Position numbers and translations under genes: made by a program. This document shows, in pieces, positions 5,996-7,032 of a stretch of 7,032 bases of DNA. Source of the DNA: Richelia sp. UBA3308. Its GTDB lineage: Bacteria > Cyanobacteriota > Cyanobacteriia > Cyanobacteriales > Nostocaceae. Every line of letters starts with the position of its first letter. Positions within the stretch are counted from its first letter, which is position 1. The stretch is from the NCBI GenBank assembly GCA_002361335.1, contig DESS01000341.1, positions 25,064 to 32,095 of the forward strand, given 5' to 3'. The notes under the pieces were generated by a model. The model was not told where the DNA came from. It saw nothing but the letters and a program-made list of their open reading frames with translations, and made no database searches.

Positions 5996-6030
5996 GCTTA
6001 ATCCTCCCCACTATCCTTCTAAATCAAAAC

Positions 6031-7032
6031 TTAAGCAGTAAAGTTAAACTTAAATACCGCATCATTGAAATCATTGTCGCTAACACCGAGGTTGGAAGGT
6101 AAATCTTCAAATCCGAAGATACCATCACCCCATGACTTCAAGTGATTTGCTCCATCTGGGTTAGCTCCAAGATATGCGAAGTAAGCAACTTGATCGTCAA
6201 CAGAACTAGCAGCATTGTTATCGGGGTTGATTTCCAAGAATTCTTCTGGAGTTAAACCACCACCATTGGCGATCGCAAATGGTGCGTAGAATTTACCACC
6301 TTGTATAACCGCATCACCAAAGCTACCAGCAGTGGTGTCGTCAGAAGAATCCCCACCAAGACGGAGAGCAATTCCATCTATAGCGTTTTCCAAAGCAGCT
6401 TTTGCGTAACCTGTATCTCCAGGATTAAAGTCAGCAACTCCGTCACCGTCAGTATCAATACCACCGTTAGAATCAACAACTTCGTAGAAACCTACTAGGT
6501 TATCGAATGCAGCATCGGTAATATCTAATGCTTCCTGAGTTACGGTTGCTAGTACCTCCATTGCATCTACATTACTTAAGTCATAAGCAAATGCAGTGAC
6601 TTCACCATTTTCATCTGCTGTGAAAGTAGCAGTCTCTTCGATGGTAAGTGCAACTAGAGGATTAGTAGCATCAACGTCATAGCGCTCACCATCTACAACG
6701 GTAAAGTTAAAGGTTTCTGTTCCTTCACCAATACCGTCTTGGAACACTGGAAGTGTAATGCTAGCTTCATTTTGAGTAAGTGTTACTAAGAAACTACTAC
6801 CAATATCATCTGCAAGTGTTGGTTCACCTTGAATTCCTGTGGTTGTGTAGGCAGGAGTACCATTTTCGTCGAAGATGTTAAACTCACCTAATGCACCAGC
6901 TTCGGTACTGCTAACAAGAACAGTTAGAGGTTCTTCAGCCGATACATCACCATCAACGCTGAAGTTAACGGTTAATTCTTCACCTTCGCTAAGGTTAGTA
7001 TCGCTAAGTGAAAGTGAAACAACTGGAGGATT
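6031..7032 (-). CDS. Large secreted Calx-beta / DUF4114 surface protein, C-terminal part; 5' end outside window
   Basis: The frame is open from the window edge to the TAA at 6031-6033, giving 333 residues; the GTG at 6745-6747 is an internal Val. The first half reads as one or more Calx-beta-like repeats (SLSLSDTNLSEGEELTVNFSV, then VTLTQNEASITLPV and DGIGEGTETFNFTV), beta-sandwich units common in large calcium-binding extracellular proteins. A DxDxDG calcium-binding loop (DTDGDGVADFNPGD) lies in the region 6415-6465. The C terminus matches the DUF4114 pattern: FYAPFAIANGG, then YFAYLGANPD, and a final GFEDLPSNLGVSDNDFNDAVFKFNF. Cys is absent and the composition strongly acidic, which suits a secreted protein. 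The role is probably cell-surface or adhesive, and no catalytic motif is visible. The gene converges on the IS element and seems unrelated to the peptide pathway. Confidence 0.85.
   Translation of the reverse strand, partial: NPPVVSLSLSDTNLSEGEELTVNFSVDGDVSAEEPLTVLVSSTEAGALGEFNIFDENGTPAYTTTGIQGEPTLADDIGSSFLVTLTQNEASITLPVFQDGIGEGTETFNFTVVDGERYDVDATNPLVALTIEETATFTADENGEVTAFAYDLSNVDAMEVLATVTQEALDITDAAFDNLVGFYEVVDSNGGIDTDGDGVADFNPGDTGYAKAALENAIDGIALRLGGDSSDDTTAGSFGDAVIQGGKFYAPFAIANGGGLTPEEFLEINPDNNAASSVDDQVAYFAYLGANPDGANHLKSWGDGIFGFEDLPSNLGVSDNDFNDAVFKFNFTA
6269..6276. repeat. HIP1 palindrome GCGATCGC
   Basis: A second perfect HIP1 octamer lies within the DUF4114 coding region. Two copies in 7 kb of AT-rich DNA are far more than chance and support a cyanobacterial source. 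Confidence 0.85.

Noticed and set aside
6301..6498. 65-residue open frame on the + strand
   Set aside because: It is antisense to the conserved DUF4114 region and shows no family signature or ribosome-binding site.

Overview
The window looks like a filamentous, probably heterocyst-forming cyanobacterium. The evidence is two perfect HIP1 palindromes (GCGATCGC at 3708 and 6269), arrays of the heptad repeats common in such genomes, a cyanobacterial-type IS605 element, AT-rich codon use, and a DUF4114/Calx-beta surface protein. The assignment is inferred from these signatures, not from a database search.

Layout. (1) 1-712, + strand: the 3' end of a nonribosomal peptide synthetase (NRPS), with the end of an adenylation domain, one peptidyl carrier protein (PCP) and a short acidic C-terminal tail. 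(2) 724-813: an array of ATGCCCN heptads, the last of which supplies the probable start codon of the next gene. (3) 807-3875, + strand: a three-part protein that combines a CmlA-like diiron beta-hydroxylase (metallo-beta-lactamase fold), an internal TubC_N-type docking domain and a thioester reductase. (4) 3876-4192: no gene. It holds the same heptad family in inverted orientation, a long imperfect hairpin repeat, a GA-rich tract and the left end of an insertion sequence. (5) About 4121-5995: an IS200/IS605-family element with divergent tnpA and tnpB, both intact in frame, ending in a perfect 9-bp hairpin that overlaps the tnpB stop codon. (6) 6031 to the window end, - strand: the C-terminal 333 residues of a large secreted Calx-beta/DUF4114 protein.

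How the genes work together. The NRPS and the fusion protein read as one assembly-line terminus. The acidic tail of the NRPS is the type of short linear motif that beta-hairpin docking domains bind, and the fusion protein carries such a domain between its two catalytic parts. The model is that the last PCP-bound aminoacyl or peptidyl group is beta-hydroxylated by the hydroxylase part and then released by NAD(P)H-dependent reduction as an aldehyde or alcohol. This parallels chloramphenicol assembly (CmlA plus the reductase of CmlP), but here the hydroxylase and releasing reductase are on one chain recruited in trans. No thioesterase is visible. The IS element and the surface-protein gene appear unrelated to the peptide pathway and probably mark its downstream edge.
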